Source: Mesorhizobium sp. CA14 (lineage in GTDB: Bacteria > Pseudomonadota > Alphaproteobacteria > Rhizobiales > Rhizobiaceae). From it: 64,000 bases of DNA. Positions 1 through 8,465 of the stretch are shown here, piece by piece. The stretch lies in NCBI RefSeq assembly GCF_020165195.1, contig NZ_JAIUHR010000014.1, positions 62,001-126,000 on the forward strand, read 5' to 3'. The translations under genes were made by a program, and so were the position numbers. The notes beneath the pieces were generated by a model that worked only from the letters and a program-made list of their open reading frames with translations, was not told where the DNA came from and did no database searches. The first letter of the stretch is position 1, and each line of letters starts with the position of its first letter.

Positions 1-428
1 CAGATCGTCTCGCAGATGCCGACGAAGACATGGGCGTCGATGGTCGCCGGTTGGCCAGGCGAAGACACCGTAAAGGTCACCGGCAGCGACACCGGACGAT
101 CGTAGCCTGCCCATTTGCCGTAGCCGTCGTCATGCCGCTGCGGCGGCGGGAACGACAATTGCGCGTCGGCGATGTTGGTGCTGCCGGATATGTCGAGCTG
201 CGGCGGCACGCCGGCATCGCCCGGATCGCGCCAATAGGTCTTCCAGCCGGGCTTCAACGCGATATCGAGCACGCCGTGGATCTTGCCGGCCTCGTCGGGC
301 TTACCGGTGGTCACCAGCCGAACCTTGCCGCCTTCACTGTTGTACCAGTTCGAGGAGGAGGCCTCGGCCGGGAGGCTTGCAGCCCACCCGAAAACCACGC
401 CGAGAACCAGTATTTTCATATATCGCAT
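1..428 (-). CDS. DsbD N-terminal-domain protein (N-terminal part; runs off the window)
   Basis: Reading the minus strand from 428 gives a continuous frame to the window edge, about 142 codons. It opens with [12 protein letters not shown] and a hydrophobic stretch ending in an A-x-A-type site, so a secretory signal peptide is likely and the product should be periplasmic. The mature part has [15 protein letters not shown] followed by a beta-rich segment reaching a VFVGICE stretch, which resembles the N-terminal domain of DsbD-type thiol-disulfide reductases (DsbD_N/DsbC family). Such proteins commonly sit divergent to yqgE in rhizobia. A second in-frame ATG at 419 is possible. The C-terminal half is outside the window, so it is unknown whether transmembrane or thioredoxin domains follow. 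Confidence 0.65.
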   Translation of the reverse strand, partial: MRYMKILVLGVVFGWAASLPAEASSSNWYNSEGGKVRLVTTGKPDEAGKIHGVLDIALKPGWKTYWRDPGDAGVPPQLDISGSTNIADAQLSFPPPQRHDDGYGKWAGYDRPVSLPVTFTVSSPGQPATIDAHVFVGICETI

Positions 429-554
429 AGCGGTGATTTGACCGTCCGTTCTTGGCCGCGCAATGACTTCGTCACCTTCCCGGTATCATATTTGCGTGAC
501 ATCGGGGACCGGCACCATCTTTTCGGCGCTGCCGAAACGCGTTACGCTCAAGCC

Positions 555-1163
555 ATGGACTTGCTGCGCCACAAGAAGGCGGCCGCCGGCCGCGGCTTCC
601 TCGACGATCAGTTCCTGATTGCCATGCCAGGCATGAAGGACGACCGTTTCGCGCGCTCCGTCATCTACGTCTGCGCCCATAGCGACGAGGGCGCGATGGG
701 CCTGATCATCAACCAGACGCAGCAGATGCTGTTTCCGGACCTGCTCGTGCAGCTCGGCATCATGGACGAGCAGGAAGTGATCCGCCTGCCGGCGCACACG
801 CGCGATTTCGTCGTGCGCAATGGCGGGCCGGTCGACCGCAGCCGCGGCTTCGTGCTGCATTCCGGCGACTATCGCGTGGAATCCTCGCTCAACGTCTCCG
901 ACGATATCTGCCTGACGGCAACCGTCGACATATTGCGCGCCATCTCCACGGGGCGCGGCCCGCGCCATGCGCTGATGGCGCTCGGCTATTCCGGCTGGGC
1001 CGCCGGCCAGCTCGAAACGGAGATCGCCGAGAATGGCTGGCTCACCTGTCCGGCGACGCCCGAGCTTCTCTTCGACACCGACATCGAGCGCAAATACGAC
1101 CGCATCCTCGCCTCGATCGGCATCGACCTTGCCCATCTGAGCGCCGCCGCCGGGCATGCCTAG
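555..1163 (+). CDS. YqgE/AlgH family protein (UPF0301)
   Basis: This encodes a 202-residue cytoplasmic protein of the YqgE/AlgH family, whose biochemical role is not settled. Family features are visible: [13 protein letters not shown] near the N-terminus, a [18 protein letters not shown] segment, NGGPV followed by RGFVLH, and a late [13 protein letters not shown] motif. The frame stays open far upstream, but similarity starts at [10 protein letters not shown], so ATG 555 was chosen. It is divergent from the DsbD_N-type gene and convergent with the GGDEF/EAL gene. Length is normal for the family. Confidence 0.9.
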   Translation: MDLLRHKKAAAGRGFLDDQFLIAMPGMKDDRFARSVIYVCAHSDEGAMGLIINQTQQMLFPDLLVQLGIMDEQEVIRLPAHTRDFVVRNGGPVDRSRGFVLHSGDYRVESSLNVSDDICLTATVDILRAISTGRGPRHALMALGYSGWAAGQLETEIAENGWLTCPATPELLFDTDIERKYDRILASIGIDLAHLSAAAGHA

Positions 1164-1185
1164 CCTACCCTACCGAGCAGACGCA

Positions 1186-1327
1186 GAGGCCGTTTCGAAA
1201 CTCGCTCATGCGAGTCATATGGTGGTGATTTCGAGAATCGGAGCGGAGCGTGCTTAACGCACGTGGGCACCGGAAGCGCAGAAAGCGCCGCCAGACGGCC
1301 GCAGGAGCAGAGTTTCCAAACGGCCTC
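1186..1327. repeat. 142-bp element with near-perfect 18-bp terminal inverted repeats
   Basis: The segment 1186-1203 (GAGGCCGTTTCGAAACTC) is the reverse complement of 1310-1327 except for one base. Inside are smaller perfect stems: ACTCGC/GCGAGT around 1200-1215 and GTGC/GCAC around 1244-1261. It fills the gap between two convergent genes and its right end touches the last base of the GGDEF/EAL stop codon. It could be a small non-autonomous mobile element, a dispersed intergenic repeat or a two-way terminator. No coding potential was seen. Confidence 0.6.
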
Positions 1328-4215
1328 TAAGCCTGGGTCAGCGGATACTGCTCCCTCAGCGTCTTCAGCACCTGATCGCCGGGCATCGGCGCGCCGAACA
1401 TGAAGCTCTGGACATATTCGCAGCCCATCTGGCGCAGCTCCAGCGCATCGCTCTCGTCGGAGATGCCTTCCGCCACGACCGAAAGCCCGAGCTCATGCGC
1501 CATGTTGACCATGGATTTGAGCAGCACGGCGCGCTTCGGCGTTGCGTCGTCGACGAAGCTCTTGTCGATCTTGATCGTGTCGAATGGGAAGCGCGTCAGA
1601 TAGGAGAGCGAGGAATAGCCGGTGCCGAAATCGTCGAGCGACAGTCCGATGCCGAGCTGCTTCAGCTTGGTCAGAACATGTGCGGTCTGCTCGGGATTGT
1701 CCATCACCAGGGATTCGGTGAGCTCGAGCCGGAAGCAGCGCGGTTTCAGATTGGCGCGCGCGATGACCGAGCGGACGTCGCTGACCAGATCGCGGCGGAT
1801 GAGCTGGCGGCTGGACAGGTTGACCGAGACCGAGAGCGGCGCGTCGCCGATCTGCTTTTGCCAGCTCGCCAGGTCCTCGGCCGCCTGCTGCATGGCGAAC
1901 AGGCCGAGCTGCACGATCAGCCCGCAGTTCTCGGCGACCGGGATGAAGTCCCCCGGCGGGATCATGCCGCGGCGCGGATGGTCCCATCTCAGCAGCGCCT
2001 CGAAGCCGGCGACGCTGCCGTCCTCCAGCCGCACGATCGGCTGGTAGGCAAGCGTGAACTCGCGCCGCTCGATGGCGCGGCGAAGGTCGGATTCGAACTG
2101 CAGCCGGTCGGTGCCGACGGTGCGGAAGGCCGGCCGGAACGGCTCGATCCGGTCGCCGCCGAAGCGCTTGGCCTGGTGCATGGCAAGCTCGGCGTCCTTG
2201 ACCATGTCCTCGGCCGAAGTCTGTGCCGTCGTCCAGGTGATCAGGCCGATCGAAGCGGTCAGCACGATCTCGCGCTTGGCGAAGGTGATCGGATTGTTAA
2301 TCGCATGCTTGATGGCATCGGCGATCGCCGCGATGCGGGCCGGGTCCTGCTCCGAAAGCAGCATCAGCGCGAACTGGTCGCCGGCAAAGCGCGACAGCGA
2401 ATCCTTCGGCTTGAGCAGCCGGTGCAGCCGGCGCGCGACAGTGAGCAGAATGGTGTCGCCGGCGGAAATGCCCAGACCGTCATTGACCTGCTTGAAGCGA
2501 TCGATATCGATGATGAAGACCGTCGGGCGCACCTTCTCCTCGGTGCGGGCGATCGAGATGATCGCCTCCAGCCGGTTCATGAACAATTCGCGGTTCGGCA
2601 GGCCAGTCAGGTTGTCGTGCACGGCATCGTGCAGCAGCCTTTCCTCGGATTTCTTCTGTTCGGTAACGTCGACCATGGTGCCGACGCAGCGGATCACCTC
2701 GCCGTCGGAGCCGATAACCGGGCGGGCGCGCAGCGAGAACCAGTGGTAGTGGCCGTCGGCGCCGCGCAGGCGGAAATTCTGCGCCACCTTGCCGCGGCGA
2801 TGCTCCAGCACCACGTCGAGCGTGGTGCGGAACGTGTCGCGGTCGTCGGCATGCAGCACCGGCAGCCAGTTGCGGGCCGCACCCCCAAGGCTGTTCGGCG
2901 CTAGGCCGAGCTGCAGGCTGATGTCCGGCTTCGTCACAACGCGGTCGCGCAGCACGTCCCAGTCCCAGACGATGTCGCCGGAGCCGGCGACGGCCAGCGC
3001 CTGCCGCTCGAGGTCGGAGAACAGGCCCTGGTGCAGCGCGCCGCCGGCAAAGGCGTGCTGCATGACGGTGAAGCCGATCAAGAGGATGATCAGGATCAGC
3101 CCGCCGCCCAGCGCCGGCTGGGCGATGTCGTTGTCCAGCATGCCGGTGATCGCCATCCACGACCCGCATAGCCATAGGAGCACCATCACCCAGCTCGGCA
3201 CCAGCATGATGGCGCGGTCATAGCCGCGGATGCCGAGGAAGATGATGAGGCCGAGACCGGTGAGCGCGGTGGCGGCAAAGGAGAGGCGAGCGATGCCGGC
3301 GGCGACCGCCGGATCGACGATGGCGACGCCCGCGATCAGAAGCAGGCCCAGGATCCAGACCAGCGCGCCATAGCTGAAATGGCCGTGCCATCGGTTGAGG
3401 TTGAGATAGGCGAATAGGAACACCACGAAGGTTGCGGCCAGCGCCACCTCCGTGCCGGCCCGCCACATCTGCTCGTTGCCGGGCGATATCTCGATGATCT
3501 TGTTGAGGAAGCCGAAGTCGACGCAGATATAGGCCAGCACCGCCCAGGCGAGCGCCGCGGTGGCCGGGAACATCGAGGTTCCCTTGACCACGAACAGGAT
3601 GGTCAGGAACAGCGCCAGAAGGCCTGAGATGCCGATGACGATGCCGCGGAACAGCGTGTAGGAATTGACCGAGTCCTTGTAGGAATCCGGTTCCCAGAGA
3701 TAGACCTGCGGCAGCTTCGGCGAGGCGAGCTCCGCGATGAATGTCACCACCGTTCCGGGATTCAGCGTCACCCGGAACACGTCGGCGTCCGGGCTTGTCT
3801 GGCGGTCGAGCGCGAAGCCTTCGCTGGGCGTGATCGCGGCGATGCGCGTGGAGCCGAGGTCGGGCCAGAAGAGACCGGAATTCACCAGGCGGAAATGCGG
3901 CGCGACGATCAGCCGGTCGAGCTGCTGGTCGGTGGAGTTGGCGAGCGCGAAGACAGCCCAGTCGCCGCTCGAGCGCGCGTCATTGGCCTCTACCTCGATG
4001 CGCCGCACGATGCCGTCGGGCCCGGGCGCGGTCGAGACCTGGAAATTCTCGCCCTGGTTCCGGTAGATCTCCACCGCGCCGGAGAGGTCCAGCGCCTTGT
4101 CGTCGCGCGCGATCTTGATCGGCTCGACGGCGAAAGCCGGCATGGCCGAAAAAAGCGTGACGACGACCGTCATGATGAGGGCGAACAGCGACGCTAATCG
4201 CGGAGAATTCGTCAC
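1327..4215 (-). CDS. Membrane 7TMR-type PAS-GGDEF-EAL protein, probable c-di-GMP phosphodiesterase
   Basis: This 962-residue membrane signalling protein has a signal peptide, a periplasmic beta-rich sensor (about 30-185), a block of hydrophobic helices (about 185-395, 7TMR-DISM-like), a PAS/PAC domain (about 405-520), GGDEF (about 530-690) and EAL (about 700-950). The GGDEF active-site loop reads RFAGDQF instead of GGDEF, so diguanylate cyclase activity is doubtful. The EAL part keeps EALLRW, NLSSRQL, DDFGTGYSSL, KIDKSFV, an AEG glutamate and a QSFMFG glutamine, so c-di-GMP hydrolysis is plausible. It starts 2 bp after the acetyltransferase stop and is probably last in the thrC-M16-acetyltransferase run. 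Confidence 0.9.
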   Translation of the reverse strand: MTNSPRLASLFALIMTVVVTLFSAMPAFAVEPIKIARDDKALDLSGAVEIYRNQGENFQVSTAPGPDGIVRRIEVEANDARSSGDWAVFALANSTDQQLDRLIVAPHFRLVNSGLFWPDLGSTRIAAITPSEGFALDRQTSPDADVFRVTLNPGTVVTFIAELASPKLPQVYLWEPDSYKDSVNSYTLFRGIVIGISGLLALFLTILFVVKGTSMFPATAALAWAVLAYICVDFGFLNKIIEISPGNEQMWRAGTEVALAATFVVFLFAYLNLNRWHGHFSYGALVWILGLLLIAGVAIVDPAVAAGIARLSFAATALTGLGLIIFLGIRGYDRAIMLVPSWVMVLLWLCGSWMAITGMLDNDIAQPALGGGLILIILLIGFTVMQHAFAGGALHQGLFSDLERQALAVAGSGDIVWDWDVLRDRVVTKPDISLQLGLAPNSLGGAARNWLPVLHADDRDTFRTTLDVVLEHRRGKVAQNFRLRGADGHYHWFSLRARPVIGSDGEVIRCVGTMVDVTEQKKSEERLLHDAVHDNLTGLPNRELFMNRLEAIISIARTEEKVRPTVFIIDIDRFKQVNDGLGISAGDTILLTVARRLHRLLKPKDSLSRFAGDQFALMLLSEQDPARIAAIADAIKHAINNPITFAKREIVLTASIGLITWTTAQTSAEDMVKDAELAMHQAKRFGGDRIEPFRPAFRTVGTDRLQFESDLRRAIERREFTLAYQPIVRLEDGSVAGFEALLRWDHPRRGMIPPGDFIPVAENCGLIVQLGLFAMQQAAEDLASWQKQIGDAPLSVSVNLSSRQLIRRDLVSDVRSVIARANLKPRCFRLELTESLVMDNPEQTAHVLTKLKQLGIGLSLDDFGTGYSSLSYLTRFPFDTIKIDKSFVDDATPKRAVLLKSMVNMAHELGLSVVAEGISDESDALELRQMGCEYVQSFMFGAPMPGDQVLKTLREQYPLTQA

Positions 4216-4217
4216 AA

Positions 4218-4814
4218 TCAGCCCTTCGTTCCTTCGCCCGGCGGATCGTCCGCGATCCGGGCGTAGAGGTAGTGATCCTGCCAGATGCCGTTGATCCTGA
4301 GATAGGATCGCAGAAGTCCTTCGCGCCGGAATCCGGCTTTTTCAAGCACGCGGATCGACCGGGCGTTTTCGGGAATACAGGCAGCTTCGATCCGGTGCAA
4401 CCTGAGCGTATCGAAGGCGAAGCGCGACACCAGCTTGACCGCCTCGGTCATCAGACCGCGGCCGCCGAAGCGTTCGCCGATCCAGTAGCCGATATGGCCG
4501 CTCTGCGCGACGCCATGGCGGATGTTGCCGAGCGTGATGCCGCCGGCAAGCTTGCCGCTCGATTTTTCGAAGATGAAGAAGGCGATGGCCGTGCCTTGCG
4601 CGTAATCCTCGCGGTAGCGGCTGATGCGCAGTCGCCAGGCGGTGCGGTCAAGCTCGTCCGGCTGCCAGCGCGGCTCCCACGGCTCCAGGAAAGCACGGCT
4701 TTCGCCCCGTAGCGTCGACCATTCGCGATAGTCGTTGGTCAAGGGCACGCGCAGCGTGACCTTGTCGCCCTTCAATGCCGGCAGGTCGCGGCGAAAGAAA
4801 GGAAGCGCGAACAC
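4218..4814 (-). CDS. GNAT-family N-acetyltransferase, RimJ/RimL-like
   Basis: A 198-residue cytoplasmic acetyltransferase of the GNAT fold, nearest in character to RimJ, the ribosomal-protein alanine N-acetyltransferase. The start FRRDLPALKGDKVTLR and the acetyl-CoA segment GYWIGERFGGRGLMTEAVK, followed by LHRIEAACIPENARSIRVLEKAGF, are characteristic. The real substrate cannot be read from sequence. It lies 15 bp after the M16 peptidase gene and 2 bp before the GGDEF/EAL gene, so it is probably cotranscribed with both. Confidence 0.85.
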   Translation of the reverse strand: MFALPFFRRDLPALKGDKVTLRVPLTNDYREWSTLRGESRAFLEPWEPRWQPDELDRTAWRLRISRYREDYAQGTAIAFFIFEKSSGKLAGGITLGNIRHGVAQSGHIGYWIGERFGGRGLMTEAVKLVSRFAFDTLRLHRIEAACIPENARSIRVLEKAGFRREGLLRSYLRINGIWQDHYLYARIADDPPGEGTKG

Positions 4815-4829
4815 GGTTTTGGTCGAAGA

Positions 4830-6122
4830 TCAGACGGCGAGCCGGCGGGCCGTCGTCTGCGGGCCCGCAAGCGATTCGAGGATCGCCTCGTAAGGCGCAA
4901 GCGTGCCCACAGGGCCGACCGCGGTGAGCGTGGGCTTGGTCGAAAACAGCCGCGAGGAGAGGTCGGTCAGCCGCTCGACGGTCAGCGCCGAAAGCCGCTC
5001 CATCAATTCCTCCTTGGCGATCGGCCGCCCGAACAGAAGCAGCTGCCTTGCGATCTGCGAGGCGCGGCTGGCTGGGCTCTCGGCCGACATGATGAGGCCG
5101 GCGCGATATTGCGCGCGCGCCCGGTCGAGCTCGTCCTGCTGGATGCTCTCGCCGGCCTTCTGCAATTCGTCAATGATCACCGGCACCAGCTTGGCGATGT
5201 CGCTCTGCCCGGTCGCGGCATGCACGCCGAAAATGCCGGTGTCGGAAAATCCCCAGTGGAAGGCATAGACCGAGTAGCAGAGGCCGCGCTTCTCGCGCAC
5301 CTCCTGGAACAGCCGCGACGACATGCCGCCGCCCAGGATCATCGAAAGCACCTGCGAGGCGTAGAAATCGCGCACATGATAGGCGCGGCCCTCGAAGCCC
5401 AGCACGATCTGCGCATCCATCAGGTCGCGGTCCTCGCGAAAGTCGCCGCCGACATATTGCGCATATTGCGGGATGTTGCCCGCTGCCTTGGAACGAAAGC
5501 CGCCGAGCTGTTTTTCCACCTCGCGCACGAAATTGTCATGCTTGACGTCGCCGGCGGCCACGATGACCATCCGCTCTGCGTCATATTGCCGTTCGATGAA
5601 GTTGTGCAGCTGCTTGGAGGTGAAGGATTTGACCGTCTCCGGCGTGCCCAGGATCGAGCGGCCGATGGTCTGATGGCGGAAGGCCGTTTCGGTGAAGCGG
5701 TCGAAGACGATGTCGTCGGGCGTGTCGTGGGCGGCGCCGATCTCCTGCAGGATCACATGCTGCTCCCGTTCGAGCTCGTCGGGATCGAATTCGGACTCCT
5801 GCAGGATGTCGGCCAGGATATCTACCGCCAGCGGCACGTCGTCGGAAAGCACCCTGGCATAGTATGAGGTCGTCTCGACGCTGGTGGCGGCGTTGATCTC
5901 ACCACCGACATTCTCGATTTCCGAGGCGATCTCGAAGGCGCTGCGGCGCTTGGTGCCCTTGAACGCCATGTGCTCGAGCAGATGGGCCATGCCATGCTCG
6001 TCGTCCCGCTCATTGCGGGCGCCTGACTTGACCCAGGCCCCTAGGGCAACCGATTCGATGCTTGGAAGGGTTTCGGTGGCGACTGTCAGGCCGTTCGACA
6101 GACGGCTTACCTCAACACCCAT
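4830..6122 (-). CDS. M16-family zinc metallopeptidase (mitochondrial processing peptidase-like)
   Basis: This 430-residue protein has the inverted zinc motif HLLEH (HxxEH) near residue 60 and a downstream ELEREQHVILQEI helix that should give the third zinc ligand, as in bacterial PqqL/MPP-like M16B peptidases. Other family marks are GGEINAATSVETTSYYARV and GGGMSSRLFQEVREKRGLCYSV. The frame extends 40 codons upstream into thrC, but the domain starts at MGVEVSRLSNGL, so ATG 6122 is used. The gap to thrC is 14 bp. thrC next to an M16 gene is a common alphaproteobacterial arrangement. Confidence 0.93.
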   Translation of the reverse strand: MGVEVSRLSNGLTVATETLPSIESVALGAWVKSGARNERDDEHGMAHLLEHMAFKGTKRRSAFEIASEIENVGGEINAATSVETTSYYARVLSDDVPLAVDILADILQESEFDPDELEREQHVILQEIGAAHDTPDDIVFDRFTETAFRHQTIGRSILGTPETVKSFTSKQLHNFIERQYDAERMVIVAAGDVKHDNFVREVEKQLGGFRSKAAGNIPQYAQYVGGDFREDRDLMDAQIVLGFEGRAYHVRDFYASQVLSMILGGGMSSRLFQEVREKRGLCYSVYAFHWGFSDTGIFGVHAATGQSDIAKLVPVIIDELQKAGESIQQDELDRARAQYRAGLIMSAESPASRASQIARQLLLFGRPIAKEELMERLSALTVERLTDLSSRLFSTKPTLTAVGPVGTLAPYEAILESLAGPQTTARRLAV

Positions 6123-6136
6123 ATGGCAAGTACTCC

Positions 6137-7534
6137 CTAACGCGCCGCCCGCGAGTGGCGGCTCACGTAATCTTCCACCATTTTCAAGTCGGATGGAAGT
6201 ATCGTGTATTTTTCGTCGGCTGTCATCAAGCCGCCTAGCCATGCGGGCAGGGCAGGGCCGATGCCGCTCGCAGCCTCCACCGCCGCCGGGAATTTCGCCG
6301 GATGCGCGGTGCCGAGCACCACCATGGGCACCGGACCGGAGGCATGGGCGGCCGCGACATGAACGGCCGCCGCCGTATGCGGATCGAGCAGGTAGTTGCT
6401 TTTCTCCAGCATCGTGCGGATGGTGGCGGCGACCTCGTCGACGGTAGCGCGACCGGCGTCGAACTCGGCGCGGATGCGCTTGAGCTCGCCTTGCTCGATG
6501 GTGAAGGCGCCCGATTGCCTCAGCCCGTTCATGTACCGCCTGACCGTCTCGGGGCTGCGGTCCGCAGCCTCGAACAGCAGCCGCTCGAAATTCGACGACA
6601 CCTGGATGTCCATCGACGGCGAGGTCGTGGCGAAAACGCCCCTGGTTCGGTATTCGCCGCTCGCCAGCGTGCGCGCCAGGATGTCGTTGTCGTTGGTGGC
6701 GATGATCAGCCGCTCGATCGGCAGCCCCATGCGCTTGGCGGCGTAGCCGGCGAAAATATCGCCGAAATTGCCGGTGGGCACGGTGAAGGAGACTGGACGG
6801 TCGGGCGCGCCGAGCGACAACGCCGACGAGAAATAATAGACGATCTGGGCCATGATGCGGGCCCAGTTGATCGAATTGACGCCCGAAAGCGATACCCGGT
6901 CGCGAAAGCCGTGGTCGTTGAACATGTCCTTCACCAGGCCTTGGCAGTCGTCGAAATTGCCCTCGACCGACAGCGCATGGACGTTGGCGGCGCTCGACGT
7001 CGTCATCTGGCGCTGCTGCACCGGCGAAACCTTGCCGTGCGGGAAAAGGATGAAGATGTCGGTGCGGTCGCGGCCGGCGAAGGCGTCGATCGCAGCACCC
7101 CCGGTGTCGCCCGAGGTCGCGCCGACGATGGTGGCGCGCTGGCCGCGTTCGGCAAGCACGTGGTCCATCAGCCGCGCCAGCAACTGCATGGCCACATCCT
7201 TGAAGGCCAGCGTCGGGCCGTGGAACAGCTCGAGGATGAAGGTGTTTTTCCCGGTCTGCACCAGCGGGCAGACAGCCTCATGCCGGAAAGTCGCATAGGC
7301 TTCCCGCACCAGCCGCTCGAACACGGGCGCCGCGATCTCGCCGCCGAGGAATGGCGTCAAGACGCGAATGGCAAGGTCGGGATAGGCAAGCCCGCGCATG
7401 GCGCGGATGTCGGCGGCCGAAAACTGCGGCCATTCGCGCGGCACGTAAAGCCCGCCGTCGCGCGCGAGGCCGGCCAGCACCGCGTCCGAAAATCCAAGCG
7501 CGGGCGCATCCCCGCGGGTACTCACATATTGCAT
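6137..7534 (-). CDS. thrC: Threonine synthase
   Basis: This 465-residue PLP enzyme converts O-phospho-L-homoserine to threonine. The start MQYVSTRGDAPALGF is typical for the long class of threonine synthase. The PLP lysine lies in FHGPTLAFKDVAMQ, and the phosphate-binding loop region reads VGATSGDTGGAAIDAF. The frame continues 43 codons upstream without similarity, so ATG 7534 is chosen. It heads a minus-strand run with the M16 peptidase, acetyltransferase and GGDEF/EAL genes and is divergent from the lipoprotein gene at 7662. Confidence 0.96.
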   Translation of the reverse strand: MQYVSTRGDAPALGFSDAVLAGLARDGGLYVPREWPQFSAADIRAMRGLAYPDLAIRVLTPFLGGEIAAPVFERLVREAYATFRHEAVCPLVQTGKNTFILELFHGPTLAFKDVAMQLLARLMDHVLAERGQRATIVGATSGDTGGAAIDAFAGRDRTDIFILFPHGKVSPVQQRQMTTSSAANVHALSVEGNFDDCQGLVKDMFNDHGFRDRVSLSGVNSINWARIMAQIVYYFSSALSLGAPDRPVSFTVPTGNFGDIFAGYAAKRMGLPIERLIIATNDNDILARTLASGEYRTRGVFATTSPSMDIQVSSNFERLLFEAADRSPETVRRYMNGLRQSGAFTIEQGELKRIRAEFDAGRATVDEVAATIRTMLEKSNYLLDPHTAAAVHVAAAHASGPVPMVVLGTAHPAKFPAAVEAASGIGPALPAWLGGLMTADEKYTILPSDLKMVEDYVSRHSRAAR

Positions 7535-7661
7535 CGTCAAAGGCCCATTGCTGCCGGTCGCGTCATCCACGGCAATTGTTAATTTTCCGAGCCGGCTCAG
7601 TCGCATTTTTGCCGCGCGGTTGCTATACGTCACCGGCTTTGTGAGAGGGAAGTGCAGTTTC

Positions 7662-8405
7662 ATGGCGTTTTATTCGGTCAACCGTCGATTTGTCGCGGGT
7701 CTGGCGCTTACCGGCTTTATGCTTGCCGCCGCCGGCTGCCAATCGGGCGACAATGGCATTCTTAACTTTGGTTTGACCAAGAAGGATCCGACCGCGCCGC
7801 CGCCGCCGCAGGATCCCAAGATACTCGCCAGCCAGCTGCGCGCCTATTGCCCGAAAGTGACGCTGCGCGACGGCACCGCCTATTTCAACACCTATGCCAA
7901 GGGCGCAACGGCGAAGCCCAAGAAAAAGAAGCTTGACCCCGCGGCGCAAGCCGAGGCCGAGGCAGCAGCCGCGGCCGCCCAGACCGGCCCCAATGGCCAG
8001 CCCATCGATCCCGCTCACGATCCGTCCAAGATCATCTACCAGGCCTCGATCACCGATGTGACGCGTGATTGCACCCATGCCAATGGTCAGATGTCGATGA
8101 AGATAGCCGTCGCCGGCAAGGTCGTGCCGGGGCCAATGTTCGCGCCCGGCACCATCACCATGCCGATCCGCATCGCGGTTCAGCACGGCGACGAGGTGCT
8201 TTATTCGCAGCTGCATCCTTACCAGGTGCAGGTTACCGACCCGTCAGCCGCTACCCAGTTCGTCTTCGTCGACAACAACGTCGTGGTGCCGGAGCCGACC
8301 GCGCGCGACTACCAGGCCTATGCCGGCTATGACGAGAACACGCCGGCCGCGGCGGCGGACAAGTCGAAAGGCAAGCGGAAGAAGCGCGCGCCGGCGACGA
8401 ACTGA
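7662..8405 (+). CDS. Hypothetical lipoprotein with Pro- and Lys-rich segments
   Basis: This 247-residue protein begins with a hydrophobic signal and a lipobox LAAAGC near residue 25, so it should be lipid-anchored to the cell envelope. After a PTAPPPPQDP linker comes a conserved-looking segment (ASQLRAYCPKVTLRDGTAYFNTYAKG), then a KPKKKK plus Ala/Glu-rich linker, a second beta-rich domain (SIITDVTR-like through VFVDNN), and a basic tail KGKRKKR. I do not recognise a function. Start ATG 7662 was chosen because it begins the signal peptide. An extended -10-like TGCTATACG lies at 7621-7629. Confidence 0.8.
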   Translation: MAFYSVNRRFVAGLALTGFMLAAAGCQSGDNGILNFGLTKKDPTAPPPPQDPKILASQLRAYCPKVTLRDGTAYFNTYAKGATAKPKKKKLDPAAQAEAEAAAAAAQTGPNGQPIDPAHDPSKIIYQASITDVTRDCTHANGQMSMKIAVAGKVVPGPMFAPGTITMPIRIAVQHGDEVLYSQLHPYQVQVTDPSAATQFVFVDNNVVVPEPTARDYQAYAGYDENTPAAAADKSKGKRKKRAPATN

Positions 8406-8430
8406 GCGAGGGCAGGAAACAACAACGGCG

Positions 8431-8450
8431 TCTCGCTGGCCAACGAGACA
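8431..8450. terminator. Near-perfect 20-bp palindrome after the lipoprotein gene
   Basis: GTCTCGCTGG followed by CCAACGAGAC forms a palindrome with a single mismatched pair. It lies 25 bp after the lipoprotein stop and 16 bp before the end of the convergent regulator gene. Position suggests a two-way terminator hairpin, although no T-run follows; a protein-binding site is an alternative. Confidence 0.4.
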
Positions 8451-8465
8451 CGCGCTGTTCGTCAT

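Noticed and set aside
1495-2904. 469-codon plus-strand frame within the GGDEF/EAL gene
   Set aside because: Antisense shadow of a gene with clear domains; its translation is rich in Arg, Asp and Gln without any motif.
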